Part shown: one piece after another, positions 1 through 8,851 of the stretch | How positions within the stretch are numbered: position 1 is the first letter of the stretch | Layout of the letters: each line of letters starts with the position of its first letter | Source: Stutzerimonas stutzeri | GTDB taxonomy: Bacteria; Pseudomonadota; Gammaproteobacteria; Pseudomonadales; Pseudomonadaceae | Assembly (NCBI RefSeq): GCF_024448955.1 | Contig: NZ_JAMOIH010000015.1 | Coordinates: forward strand, 62,001 to 126,000 | Reading direction: 5' to 3' | Length of the DNA stretch: 64,000 bases | Notes under the pieces: generated by a model | Database searches by the model: none | What the model saw: only the letters and a program-made list of their open reading frames with translations | What the model was told of the DNA's origin: nothing | Made by a program: the position numbers and the translations under genes

Positions 1-1339
1 CTATCGCGGCCGCAGGTAGATCCATCTCTTGAAGCACCCGTAGTGACTTAGGTATGTTATCAACCGATCTGGTTTCTACCATCGCTACTTGATGTTGTCC
101 TAACGTACAGGTAGTGATTTCTTTGTAAATAAATGGAAGCAGTCTTGTTTCAGTAGTTCCCTCAGTGAGAACTACCTTGTTGGCGAACAAGATTTGATTA
201 GACTGTGTCAAAGCGAACAGGTGCTGTGCTTGAGACTGCGCTCTGGGCAGTACCACTTCTAGCGCATCCTTTAATCGCTTCCGAATTAGAGTCTCGTGAT
301 TTTCTTTGCGCACTAGCAAAGTATGCTGCGCCCTCTCCGCCGTAATCATCTGAGCTGAGTGCGTCGAAAATATTACTTGGTATCCGTACTGAGAAAGCGT
401 GTGTAGAGCTTCCCGTACCTGCTCGATTGCAAACGGATGCAGATAAAGCTCGGGCTCGTCTATAAGCAGCAACGTGGTGGTTGGGCTTTCAGCATCTTTC
501 TTTACTTCCGCAAGGTGTCGGATAAGTGCCATCTGTATGGATCGCTGCGCCCCATGCCCGTAGGCGGCAAAATCTCGACCAACGTCTTGCTGTTCAAACA
601 CCCTTACAGTACCTGCTTTGAAAATGTCTTCAAATGTCGGTACGTCAAAATGTAGCTTCAAGCTGATGCCAGGGAATAAGTCTTCTATCTTTCTATTAAT
701 GGATGTATCAATAGCATCCAGCTCAGGCAGTCTTTTGTTGCCTGAGGCAGACATTCGGCGACTAATAGCCCCAAGATGCCTATTTATTCTATTAGCATTG
801 TTTTGCCGAACGGCTTCGCAAAATTCCGCTAGCAGTTTTCCAATCGTACTTGTCGATTTCGATTTGGCCGAGTCATCAGCTGCGTTATCCATTGCCGCGA
901 CTCTGATGGGCTCTGGAAACAGGCATTTAATTGCGTTCCATATGCCGGTTGGATTGCTCTTATAACCATCAGTGGGGTGCTCGATAAAGAAATCTACATC
1001 CGTTGCTCTTTTTGCGTCTGTAGGCTGAACTCGCTTTACCTTTACTCTTCCATTAACGATATAAGGGGCTATTCTTTTCCGGTGCGCCTCATCTAACTGG
1101 TCTAGAATCTGCGCTGTGATCCCAGCTATCTCGCCCTCCACCTCTACTTTCAATTCCGGGTCAAAGAATTCAGATTGCGGCAGCAATCTACTCTTAAATA
1201 ACCACTCAATCGCGGACAGAATATTTGACTTACCAGCATTGTTGTATCCAACCAATGGAACGAACGCTCCGAGCTTAACTTCAACCAAGTTGCATGATCT
1301 AAAGTTTGTTATCTTCACGCCTTCTAAAACATGACTCAT
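1..1339 (-). CDS. OLD-family ATPase / TOPRIM nuclease (3' end outside window)
   Basis: Partial gene of 446 codons that runs off the left edge with no stop. The start ATG at 1339 is preceded by AAGGAG. Residues 31-38 (GYNNAGKS) are a Walker A in an SMC/RecF-like N-terminal ATPase fold beginning VKITNFRS. Residues 290-302 (LLLIDEPELYLHP) are the Walker B with the D-loop region typical of AAA_15/OLD ATPases. Around residue 393 the VVLTEGTTE stretch looks like the first acidic motif of a TOPRIM nuclease domain. OLD proteins are DNA-cleaving ATPases, several of which act in phage defence, alone or with a UvrD-like helicase (Gabija). A partner helicase would lie left of the window, so standalone OLD versus GajA-like cannot be settled here. 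Its base composition is visibly more AT-rich than the genes to the right, which fits acquired DNA. Confidence 0.85.
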   Translation of the reverse strand, partial: MSHVLEGVKITNFRSCNLVEVKLGAFVPLVGYNNAGKSNILSAIEWLFKSRLLPQSEFFDPELKVEVEGEIAGITAQILDQLDEAHRKRIAPYIVNGRVKVKRVQPTDAKRATDVDFFIEHPTDGYKSNPTGIWNAIKCLFPEPIRVAAMDNAADDSAKSKSTSTIGKLLAEFCEAVRQNNANRINRHLGAISRRMSASGNKRLPELDAIDTSINRKIEDLFPGISLKLHFDVPTFEDIFKAGTVRVFEQQDVGRDFAAYGHGAQRSIQMALIRHLAEVKKDAESPTTTLLLIDEPELYLHPFAIEQVREALHTLSQYGYQVIFSTHSAQMITAERAQHTLLVRKENHETLIRKRLKDALEVVLPRAQSQAQHLFALTQSNQILFANKVVLTEGTTETRLLPFIYKEITTCTLGQHQVAMVETRSVDNIPKSLRVLQEMDLPAAAI

Positions 1340-1446
1340 AATAACTCCTTGTTTTCCTGTCCATCACTGGATTGTCGGTTTGTGAGTGCACGCTGGCTTT
1401 ATTATTATGTTTGTGTGTTTTATTGTTTTGGATTGATCTAAGAAGA

Positions 1447-2001
1447 TCAATTCCTTGCATTCAGGTTGACGCTTGACTTGCAGTTTCTCCGCATAATGCT
1501 TCCTTCTCCGCCCGGGCAAAAATCGCTTATCCGCGACTCTTTGCCTACAACCACAATTTCTTTTCGGCGGGGCGGGATCGTTACGGTCGGCTCGGGGATA
1601 ACCCGTGTAGCGGGAACGATATTAGTCGCGCCCTGGGGAACGTAGTTGTTGTCGTTGAATACTGTTTGCTTGGGCGTCGGCTCTGCCGTAACGGCTTGAG
1701 GCTGGCCTGATTGCCACTGAGGCGTTGCACCTCTCGCGGCCACTTCCTCTACTACCCTGTCCCAACCCTTGGTCGCCGTGGGCTCTACTCGCTTAATCTC
1801 AGCGACAGGGGCTGGCTTGGGCTGAATGCGCTTTTCGGCAATGCGTTGTGCGGTTCCCTGTAGGAACGCTGAGCCTGCCATTTGGAGAACCGCTAGCGTA
1901 ATAACGGTGCCGATCAGACAGGGGATCAGCTTCGCTAGCCTGCGGCTTTTGCGTGGGTGCTTTGTGATGTAGTCCGGGGCGTCGTTCCAATCAGCCTTCA
2001 T
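1447..2001 (-). CDS. Small single-pass membrane protein of unknown function
   Basis: 184 residues; ATG at 2001 with AAGGA 6-7 bases upstream. A basic N-terminus (KHPRKSRRLAKL) precedes one hydrophobic helix at about residues 24-46. After it comes a long Pro/Ala/Thr/Gln-rich, low-complexity region likely to lie outside the cytoplasm, ending in a short tail with two cysteines. I do not recognise a family. Such proteins are common in integrative elements of pseudomonads, and its position between the OLD gene and an integrase remnant fits an island origin. It is oriented like the OLD gene but 107 bases separate them, so co-transcription is possible and unproven. Confidence 0.6.
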   Translation of the reverse strand: MKADWNDAPDYITKHPRKSRRLAKLIPCLIGTVITLAVLQMAGSAFLQGTAQRIAEKRIQPKPAPVAEIKRVEPTATKGWDRVVEEVAARGATPQWQSGQPQAVTAEPTPKQTVFNDNNYVPQGATNIVPATRVIPEPTVTIPPRRKEIVVVGKESRISDFCPGGEGSIMRRNCKSSVNLNARN

Positions 2002-2198
2002 ATCGTCCTTTCCCTGTCGTTCGGGCGTACCATCGCCTAGCCACTTCCGTTGTGATTGCTATCCTCATCCTGACTGGGCAAGTTTCGGTTGGCCTCGCCG
2101 TCTGCCCGGCTCGACCGCTCCGGGAACAACCGGACTGCCGGCAGTAACCCCGACGGAATCCTACTCCATCTCCGGCAACGTGGCGCATTTGCCATCGG

Positions 2199-2478
2199 CC
2201 TTGTTCGAGCATCGATGAGGAGGCCATTCACGCAGGGCTCAATCTGCCAGCAGGACGGAAGTCGCATGTCCTAAAGCAAACTGCCGCGTCACACTTCTTC
2301 GCGAACGGTGAGAACATCTTGCTCTTGCAAAAAGACTTGCGCATTCGTCACCCGCATGACAATGCGGTACGCTCACCTTTCGCCTGATCACCTACATGAC
2401 GTTCTAGCTTTCGGCCCTGTTAGGGATTTTCAACGTTGCCCGGTCAGAGCATCAGCTACGCTAGAAAAAACCTTGTAG
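2199..2478 (+). pseudogene. Decayed C-terminal remnant of a tyrosine integrase
   Basis: Only the C-terminal catalytic part is recognisable, split over two frames. The first frame reads AGLNLPAGRKSHVLKQT then ASHFFANGENILLLQK, which aligns with the standard integrase box LPAG..THVLRHT.ASHF...GGNILVLQ. Near 2356 the frame shifts and the second frame reads MTMRYAHLSPDHLHDV, the segment holding the nucleophilic tyrosine; it then runs to a stop at 2476-2478. The box that should be LRHT reads LKQT, so the catalytic arginine and a histidine-position residue are lost as well. It has no start codon and is a dead relic. It ends 8 bases before selC. Confidence 0.75.
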
Positions 2479-2486
2479 ATCAATGA

Positions 2487-2582
2487 GGAAGGCAATCGCA
2501 CCCGGTGGTGCGGCCGGGCTTCAAACCCGGTTGGGGGCGGCAGCCGTTCCTGGGTGGGTTCGACTCCCACTGCCTTCCGCCA
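2487..2582 (+). tRNA. selC: tRNA-Sec (anticodon TCA)
   Basis: 96 bases including an encoded CCA. The acceptor stem is eight base pairs (GGAAGGCA with TGCCTTCC), the length that marks selenocysteine tRNAs. The anticodon stem CCGGG/CCCGG encloses the loop CTTCAAA, giving anticodon TCA at 2521-2523. A long variable arm lies between the anticodon and T arms, and GGTTCGA is the T loop. The tRNA decodes UGA as selenocysteine with SelA/SelB, which are not in this window. selC is a classical island integration site. Confidence 0.95.
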
Positions 2583-2793
2583 TCTCATGCCTAGCCTCCT
2601 AGCGCCTCCCCTCGTCTGATTCACGAAACCGCAACACTGCAAAACGGTAATCGCGCGGCAGCCTTTTCCTGCTCGCCCGCTCCGTTCGAGCAATCTTCAA
2701 TCGAACTCATAGAGAAAAGCCATCTGCCGGTCGAGCGCAAGCGGGAGAAAGCTGGTCTAGGATTTCATGCACGGGACGATCAGGAGACTGAGT

Positions 2794-3975
2794 ATGTTGG
2801 CCGCATTACTTCCGACCTTGAAGGAACTGGAGCTTCCGTTGCGCCTTAAGTTGTGGGACGGCAAGAAGATCGATATTGGCCCCGTCCCAAGCGTGACGCT
2901 GGAAATCAAGGATCCCGGTCTGGTCCCGCAGTTGGCCCACCCCAGTCTGGCCCTGCTGGGTGGGGCGTATGTCGAGGGCAAGATCGACCTTCACGGACCG
3001 CTGGAGGAGATCATTCGCATCGGCGACGAGATCACGAGCGCACTGGGTGAAGAGCACTCGGCGCTACCGACTCGCCAGGCGCATGACAAGGCCACCGATG
3101 CCGAGGCTATTTCCTATCACTACGACCTGTCCAACGACTTCTATCAGCTGTGGCTGGATCAGGAGATGGTCTATTCATGCGCCTATTTCGAGACCGGAAC
3201 GGAAGACCTCGACCAGGCCCAGCAGGCCAAGCTGCGCCATCTATGCCGCAAGCTGCGGCTGAAGCCTGGTGACCGCCTGCTGGACGTCGGCTGTGGCTGG
3301 GGCGGGCTGGCGCGCTTTGCGGCGCGGGAGTTTGGCGCAGAAGTGCTCGGTATCACCCTCAGCCGCGAGCAGCTCAAGCTCGGGCGCGAGCGCGTCGCCG
3401 CGCAAGGACTGGAGGGCCAAGTACAGCTGGAGCTAATGGACTACCGCGATCTGCCCAAGAACGGCCAGTTCGACAAGGTGGTCAGTGTCGGCATGTTCGA
3501 GCATGTCGGCCACGCGAACCTACCGCTGTACTGCCAGCAGCTGTCGGAAGTGGTGCGCCCCGGTGGCCTGGTGATGAACCATGGCATCACCTCGCGCCAC
3601 ATCGATGGGCGACCGGTGGGGCATGGTGCCGGCGAGTTCATCAACCGTTACGTGTTCCCCCACGGCGAGCTGCCGCATCTGGTGAAGATCGGCGCCTGCA
3701 TCAGCGAGTCGGGGCTGGAAATCGTCGACGTGGAGAGCCTGCGCCTGCATTACGCGCGCACGCTGGATTTCTGGAGCCAGCGGCTGGAAGCGAATCTGGT
3801 CGAGGCCCAGCAGATGATTCCCGAGCGTGCGTTGCGCATCTGGCGTGTCTATCTGGCCGGCTGCGCCTATGGTTTCCGCCGCAACTGGATCAACCTGCAC
3901 CAGATCCTGGCGAGCAAGCCGCTGCCGGATGGCTCTCATGAAATGCCCTGGTCACGGGCCGATCTGTACCGATAG
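2794..3975 (+). CDS. cfa: Cyclopropane-fatty-acyl-phospholipid synthase
   Basis: 393 residues from the ATG at 2794, which has GGAG seven bases upstream; an in-frame ATG at 2767 lacks a ribosome site. The enzyme transfers a methylene from S-adenosylmethionine to cis double bonds of membrane phospholipids, usually in stationary phase. The signature block SYHYDLSNDFYQLWLD precedes the SAM-binding motif DVGCGWGG at about residues 164-171. The later GMFEHVG motif and the C-terminal FRRNW region are typical of the family. Length is normal. It stands alone, convergent with the SulP gene 29 bases downstream. Confidence 0.93.
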   Translation: MLAALLPTLKELELPLRLKLWDGKKIDIGPVPSVTLEIKDPGLVPQLAHPSLALLGGAYVEGKIDLHGPLEEIIRIGDEITSALGEEHSALPTRQAHDKATDAEAISYHYDLSNDFYQLWLDQEMVYSCAYFETGTEDLDQAQQAKLRHLCRKLRLKPGDRLLDVGCGWGGLARFAAREFGAEVLGITLSREQLKLGRERVAAQGLEGQVQLELMDYRDLPKNGQFDKVVSVGMFEHVGHANLPLYCQQLSEVVRPGGLVMNHGITSRHIDGRPVGHGAGEFINRYVFPHGELPHLVKIGACISESGLEIVDVESLRLHYARTLDFWSQRLEANLVEAQQMIPERALRIWRVYLAGCAYGFRRNWINLHQILASKPLPDGSHEMPWSRADLYR

Positions 3976-4004
3976 CGCCAGGCACTTGCCTGGCGCGCAC
4001 GCGA

Positions 4005-5492
4005 TCAATGGCTCATCAGCGTATCGGTGGTTTCGGGCTTGTCGTGCGTACCGAAGCGATCAACGATGGTCGCGCTGGCTTCGTTCATGCCCAGCACCTC
4101 TACCTCGGTGCCCTCGCGGCGGAACTTGAGCACCACCTTGTCCAGCGCCGAGACGGCGGTGATGTCCCAGAAATGCGCGTGACTGAGGTCGATGACGACC
4201 GTGGCGAGGGCTTCTTTGCAGTCGAAGGCCATGGTGAATTTCTCCGACGAGCTGAAAAACACCTGGCCGACCACTCGGTAGGTTCGCTGCCCGCCTTCGG
4301 TATCCAGTTCCGAGTCGATATGCAGGTAATGGCCGACCTTATTGGCGAAAAACATCGCCGCCAGCAGCACGCCGGCCAGCACGCCATAGGCCAGGTTGTG
4401 GGTGAAGACCACCACCACCACGGTCACCACCATGACGATATTGGTCGATAACGGATAGCGCTTGAGGTTGCGGATCGATTCCCAGTTGAACGTGCCGATG
4501 GACACCATGATCATTACCGCTACCAGCGCCGCCATGGGAATCTGCCCGACCCAGTCGCTGAGGAACACCACCATCAACAACAGCACCCCACCGGCGATCA
4601 GCGTCGACAGGCGCGTGCGGCCGCCGGATTTCACGTTGATCACCGACTGGCCGATCATCGCGCAACCGGCCATCCCGCCAAACAGGCCGGAGAAGATATT
4701 GGCTATGCCCTGGCCTTTGCATTCGCGGTTCTTGTCGCTGCCGGTGTCGGTCATCTCATCGACGATGGTCGCGGTCATCAGCGACTCCAGCAGGCCAACC
4801 ACCGCCAGCGCGGCGGAGTACGGAAAGATGATCTGCAAGGTTTCGAAGGTCAGCGGCACCTCCGGCCAGAGGAAGATCGGCAGCGTATCGGGCAGCTCGC
4901 CCATGTCGCCGACGGTACGGATGTCCAGGCCGAAATAGATGGCCACCGCAGTCATAGAGAGGATGCACACCAACGGCGAGGGGATCACCCGGCCGATCTT
5001 CGGCACGTACGGAAACAGGTAGATGATGCCCAGCCCCGCCGCCGTCATGGCATAGACGTGCCAGGTGACATTGGTCAGTTCCGGCAGCTGCGCCATGAAG
5101 ATCAGGATCGCCAGCGCATTGACGAAGCCGGTCACCACCGAGCGTGAAACGAAGCGCATCAGCGAGCCCAGGCGCAGGTAGCCGGCGACGATCTGTAGCA
5201 CGCCGCAGAGCAGCGTAGCCGCCAGCAGATACTGCAGACCGTGCTCGCGTACCAGGGTCACCATCAGCAGAGCCATGGCACCGGTGGCGGCGGATATCAT
5301 CGCCGGCCGGCCGCCGACGAAGGCGATCACCACGGCGATGCAGAAGGACGCGTAGAGGCCGACCCGTGGGTCGACCCCGGCGATGATGGAAAAGGCGATG
5401 GCCTCGGGAATCAGGGCCAGGGCAACCACGAGGCCGGAAAGCACGTCGCCACGAATGTTGCTGAACCAGTTTTGCTTGATCGAGTGGAGCAT
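4005..5492 (-). CDS. SulP-family anion transporter with STAS domain
   Basis: 495 residues. The N-terminus has the SulP signature: [20 protein letters not shown], then the GLYASFC block. About ten to twelve hydrophobic helices follow through residue 385. The C-terminus (about residues 400-480) is a STAS domain with the [20 protein letters not shown] motif, as in anti-sigma antagonists. Family members carry sulfate, bicarbonate or dicarboxylates, usually with H+ or Na+; the substrate cannot be read from sequence. The ribosome site upstream of 5492 is weak. It is a single gene with about 220 bases of featureless DNA between it and the HD-GYP gene. Confidence 0.9.
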   Translation of the reverse strand: MLHSIKQNWFSNIRGDVLSGLVVALALIPEAIAFSIIAGVDPRVGLYASFCIAVVIAFVGGRPAMISAATGAMALLMVTLVREHGLQYLLAATLLCGVLQIVAGYLRLGSLMRFVSRSVVTGFVNALAILIFMAQLPELTNVTWHVYAMTAAGLGIIYLFPYVPKIGRVIPSPLVCILSMTAVAIYFGLDIRTVGDMGELPDTLPIFLWPEVPLTFETLQIIFPYSAALAVVGLLESLMTATIVDEMTDTGSDKNRECKGQGIANIFSGLFGGMAGCAMIGQSVINVKSGGRTRLSTLIAGGVLLLMVVFLSDWVGQIPMAALVAVMIMVSIGTFNWESIRNLKRYPLSTNIVMVVTVVVVVFTHNLAYGVLAGVLLAAMFFANKVGHYLHIDSELDTEGGQRTYRVVGQVFFSSSEKFTMAFDCKEALATVVIDLSHAHFWDITAVSALDKVVLKFRREGTEVEVLGMNEASATIVDRFGTHDKPETTDTLMSH

Positions 5493-5713
5493 GGGTTATC
5501 CAGAGGAAAAAAGCGGCAGCTGCAGACCCGACGCGATGCGCCGGCTGACAGAGCCGTTCCAGTTTCGAATGTAGGGCGAACCGCGCTAATCGAAGCGCGG
5601 GGAATGCAGATTGATCGCGCCGAGCTACTGCTCAGGCAGAGAGTCGCTGCAAGGGCGGCGAAGGATAGCGGATCACGCCGTAACCGGCGATGGCCGCCTG
5701 ATGGCCTGCATCG

Positions 5714-6913
5714 CTAGCGCCAGAAATCATCCAGATTGGCGAAGCCCCAGGTCACCGGGTCTTCACGACTGACGATGCGGTCTTCGCCGTGGCGGCGCGA
5801 CAGGTCTAATTCCTCCGGAGCGATGGGCATTTTCGTTCTGGTCGAATAGAACAGGCGCAGCACCGGCTCCGTCAGCTTGCCAGGGTTCTGATCAACGACC
5901 ACGCCCAGCCGACCGGATTCCAGCCGGACCAGCGTACCGAGCGGGTAGATGCCCACCGATTTGACGAACGCGTGAAACACGCCGGTATCGAAATGCCCCT
6001 TCCACTGAGCCATTCGCGAGAGCGAACCGGCCGCATCCCAGGCCTCCTTGTAGGGGCGCCTGGAGGTGATCGCATCGTACACATCGCACACCGCGCCCAT
6101 GCGCGCGACGAGGCTGATCTGTTCACCCTTCAGCCCGTGCGGGTAACCGCTGCCATCGACCTTTTCATGATGGTGCAGGCACACGTCCAGTACCGCCTCG
6201 GGCATCGTGCCGCTGTGCACGAGCATCGCGTGGCCACGCTCGGGATGAGCGCGCATGATTTCGAACTCGGCATCGGTGAGCTTGCCGGGCTTGTTGAGCA
6301 CCTGCGGTGGCATCGCCATCTTGCCGACATCGTGCAGCAGCCCCGCCAGGCCAGCTTCGCGAGTGAGGCTTTCATTCAGTCCAAGCTGGCGAGCAAGCGA
6401 CACCATCAAAGCGCAGACGCTGACCGAGTGCATGTAGGTGTATTCGTCACGGTCCTTCAGCCTGGCCTGGCCGATCAGCGCCGAGGCATTGCGCGCCAGG
6501 GATTCACTGATTTCCTCGACCACCGGCAGGCATGCCTGCGCGTCCACGGCATTGCCCAGACGCGCCTCGTTGAACAACGAAGCCACCGCCTGCTTGGAGC
6601 GGTTGAGTACGCGAGAGGCGCGCTGCATTTCATCGCGGGCGCTGCAGGTTGCGGCCCGCGCGGGTGACTCGGCGACAGTGGCCTCGACGGCGGGATGGGG
6701 CTCGGTTGGCGCCGCAGCTGCTTCGGCGATATCCACACCTTGCTCGGTATCGATCCAGACAGCCGGCACCCCGCTACTGCGCAGCGCTTGCATATCCGCC
6801 GGATCGCTGAGGACGAAGCGGGTTCGCCAGAACGGATGCGAAAACCAGCTCCCGTCGATGGCCTGAATGTACATGCCGAACCGGAGCTGGTTTATCGATA
6901 TTTTCCTGAGCAC
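5714..6913 (-). CDS. HD-GYP domain c-di-GMP phosphodiesterase
   Basis: 399 residues. The N-terminal third (about 1-130) matches the DUF3391 module often found ahead of HD-GYP domains. The catalytic domain follows with LLHDVGK at about residue 194, the EFEIMRAHPERG motif, the paired histidines VCLHHHEKVDGSGYP and the downstream YDAITSRRPYK. These metal ligands are intact, so it should hydrolyse cyclic di-GMP, a second messenger that sets motility versus attachment. It is divergent from dctB with 148 bases between. A role in controlling the flagellar locus 8 kb away is possible but not shown. Confidence 0.9.
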   Translation of the reverse strand: MLRKISINQLRFGMYIQAIDGSWFSHPFWRTRFVLSDPADMQALRSSGVPAVWIDTEQGVDIAEAAAAPTEPHPAVEATVAESPARAATCSARDEMQRASRVLNRSKQAVASLFNEARLGNAVDAQACLPVVEEISESLARNASALIGQARLKDRDEYTYMHSVSVCALMVSLARQLGLNESLTREAGLAGLLHDVGKMAMPPQVLNKPGKLTDAEFEIMRAHPERGHAMLVHSGTMPEAVLDVCLHHHEKVDGSGYPHGLKGEQISLVARMGAVCDVYDAITSRRPYKEAWDAAGSLSRMAQWKGHFDTGVFHAFVKSVGIYPLGTLVRLESGRLGVVVDQNPGKLTEPVLRLFYSTRTKMPIAPEELDLSRRHGEDRIVSREDPVTWGFANLDDFWR

Positions 6914-7061
6914 TCAATACCTCTGCAGGGATAACCGCAGTGGCAATCATAGCCATCGACGCCGCCCGTTTATGCGCGGCCAACGGCAAAACGGACCATC
7001 GGCAGTGATTGGCAATGCTCCGCTCTGGCTTAACATAGCTGTTCTTACAAAAGAGCCGCCC

Positions 7062-8825
7062 ATGTCCGCCCACGCCAACCGCTACCGTGTCGTCCTGATC
7101 GTGCTGCTAATCCTCGCCGGCCTGCTGCTGAGCATGTACGGGGCCGGGCGGCTCGCCGAACAGCGCGCCTGGGCTGAGCGCAGCCAGGAGGCCCGCGAGC
7201 AGCTGGAACTCTACGCCCAGACGATCCACACGCAGGTCGAGCGCTTCCGCTCGGTGCCGGCCCTACTAGCCTTGGACGGCGACATCCGCAGCCTGCTGGC
7301 CAGTCCCGATGACCGCCAACTGCGCGCCCGCCTCAATCGCCGCCTGGAGCAGCAGAACCAGGCCGCCGGCTCGTCGGTGCTCTATCTGATCGACCGTCAT
7401 GGCGACACTCTCGCGGCGAGCAACTGGCGCGAATGGAGCAGCTTCGTCGGCTACAACTACGGCTTTCGCCCTTACTTTCGCGATGCGCTGACCCAGGACA
7501 GCGGCCGCTATTTCGCAGTGGGCGTGACCACAGGAGTTCCTGGTTATTTTCTTTCCAGCTCTGTCAAGAACGCCGCCGGCGAGGTACTCGGCGTACTGGT
7601 GGTCAAGCTGGAGCTGGAAGACATGCAGCGCGAATGGGCCGGCCAGTCCGGCATTCTGCTGATCACCGACTCGCTCGATATCGTCATCCTTAGCAATCGG
7701 CCGGCTTGGCGCTTCCGCTACCTGCAACCGCTCAGCGACGAGATACGCGACCGCCTGGTTGCTGCCCGCCGCTACGCCGAACAGAATCTGCAGCCGCTGC
7801 ACAGCAGACGCCTGCAACGCATCGACGAACACAGCGAGCGCCGCCAAGTCGAAGGACCGGACGGCCGCCATACCTATTTCTGGCAGCGCTTGCCGCTGCC
7901 AGAGGAAGACTGGACGCTGCACCTGCTGCAAGAGCCGCAACTGGTCGCCGCCAGCATACGCAGCTATCGGCTGGCTGCGGCGGGCGTGTGGATGACGCTG
8001 GCCTTCCTGCTGCTCTACCTAGCCCAGCGGCGCAAAACCCGCCGGGTCGAACAGCGCAGCCGCAACGAGCTGGAACGGCTGGTCGAAGCCCGCACCCGCG
8101 ACCTGCAGACCGCGCAGGATGGTCTGGTACACGCCGCGCGGATGGCCGCCCTGGGGCAGATGTCCGCCGCCCTCGCCCACGAAATCAACCAGCCGCTGAC
8201 CGCCCTGCGTATGCAGCTGGCCAGCCAGCGCCTGCTGCTCGACAGCGGCCGCAGCGAGGCAGTGCGCGAAGGTCTGGGTCAGGTGGAAGGGCTGATCGAA
8301 CGCATGGCAGCGCTGACCGGCCATCTGAAGACCTTTGCCCGCAAGAATCCCGCCGGGCTGCCGCAGCGCGTACGTTTGGACGAGGTGCTGGAACAGGCCC
8401 TGCAGCTGCTCGGCCCGCGCATCCGCGGGGAAGACGTCAGAGTCGTGCGTCAGGTACCCACCGATGCCTGGGTCAGTGCCGATGCGATCCGCCTGGAGCA
8501 GGTGCTGATCAACCTGCTGAACAATGCGTTGGATGCCATGCAGAACAGCGCCGCCCGGCAGCTGCGCATCGACTGCCGCCGCGATGCGAACCATTGGCGA
8601 CTGAGCGTCGCGGACAGCGGTGGCGGCATCGCCCGCGAACATCTGGATCAGGTATTCGAGCCCTTCTTCACCACCAAGCCGGTCGGCCAAGGGCTTGGGC
8701 TGGGACTGGCGGTTTCCTACGGCATCGTGCGCGATCTGGGCGGCAATCTCGACGTGAGCAACGACGCGCAGGGTGCGGTATTCGAGATTCGACTGCCGGC
8801 AGCCGACGAGCACCTCACCGAGTAG
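7062..8825 (+). CDS. dctB: DctB-type sensor histidine kinase
   Basis: 587 residues from the ATG at 7062 (MSAHANRYR); the frame is open further upstream, but this start immediately precedes the first membrane helix (about residues 8-30). A periplasmic sensor region with the conserved FVGYNYGFRPYFRDAL motif spans roughly 35-300, followed by helix two at 302-322. The phospho-acceptor H373 sits in ALAHEINQPLTALR. The ATPase lobe has N, G1 (VADSGGGI), F (EPFFTTK) and G2 (GLGLGLAVSYG) boxes. In this family the periplasmic domain binds C4-dicarboxylates. It is followed 26 bases later by dctD. Confidence 0.92.
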   Translation: MSAHANRYRVVLIVLLILAGLLLSMYGAGRLAEQRAWAERSQEAREQLELYAQTIHTQVERFRSVPALLALDGDIRSLLASPDDRQLRARLNRRLEQQNQAAGSSVLYLIDRHGDTLAASNWREWSSFVGYNYGFRPYFRDALTQDSGRYFAVGVTTGVPGYFLSSSVKNAAGEVLGVLVVKLELEDMQREWAGQSGILLITDSLDIVILSNRPAWRFRYLQPLSDEIRDRLVAARRYAEQNLQPLHSRRLQRIDEHSERRQVEGPDGRHTYFWQRLPLPEEDWTLHLLQEPQLVAASIRSYRLAAAGVWMTLAFLLLYLAQRRKTRRVEQRSRNELERLVEARTRDLQTAQDGLVHAARMAALGQMSAALAHEINQPLTALRMQLASQRLLLDSGRSEAVREGLGQVEGLIERMAALTGHLKTFARKNPAGLPQRVRLDEVLEQALQLLGPRIRGEDVRVVRQVPTDAWVSADAIRLEQVLINLLNNALDAMQNSAARQLRIDCRRDANHWRLSVADSGGGIAREHLDQVFEPFFTTKPVGQGLGLGLAVSYGIVRDLGGNLDVSNDAQGAVFEIRLPAADEHLTE

Positions 8826-8851
8826 ACTGGCCACCGGCTAAGGAGCGAAAC

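Noticed and set aside
2430..2693. Open frame over the selC gene on the minus strand
   Set aside because: It crosses the complete tRNA-Sec gene and has no coding features.
7706..8851. An extended open frame joining upstream of dctD
   Set aside because: It overlaps dctB in another frame, is Arg/Ala/Pro-rich, and the true dctD start at 8852 has a clear ribosome site.
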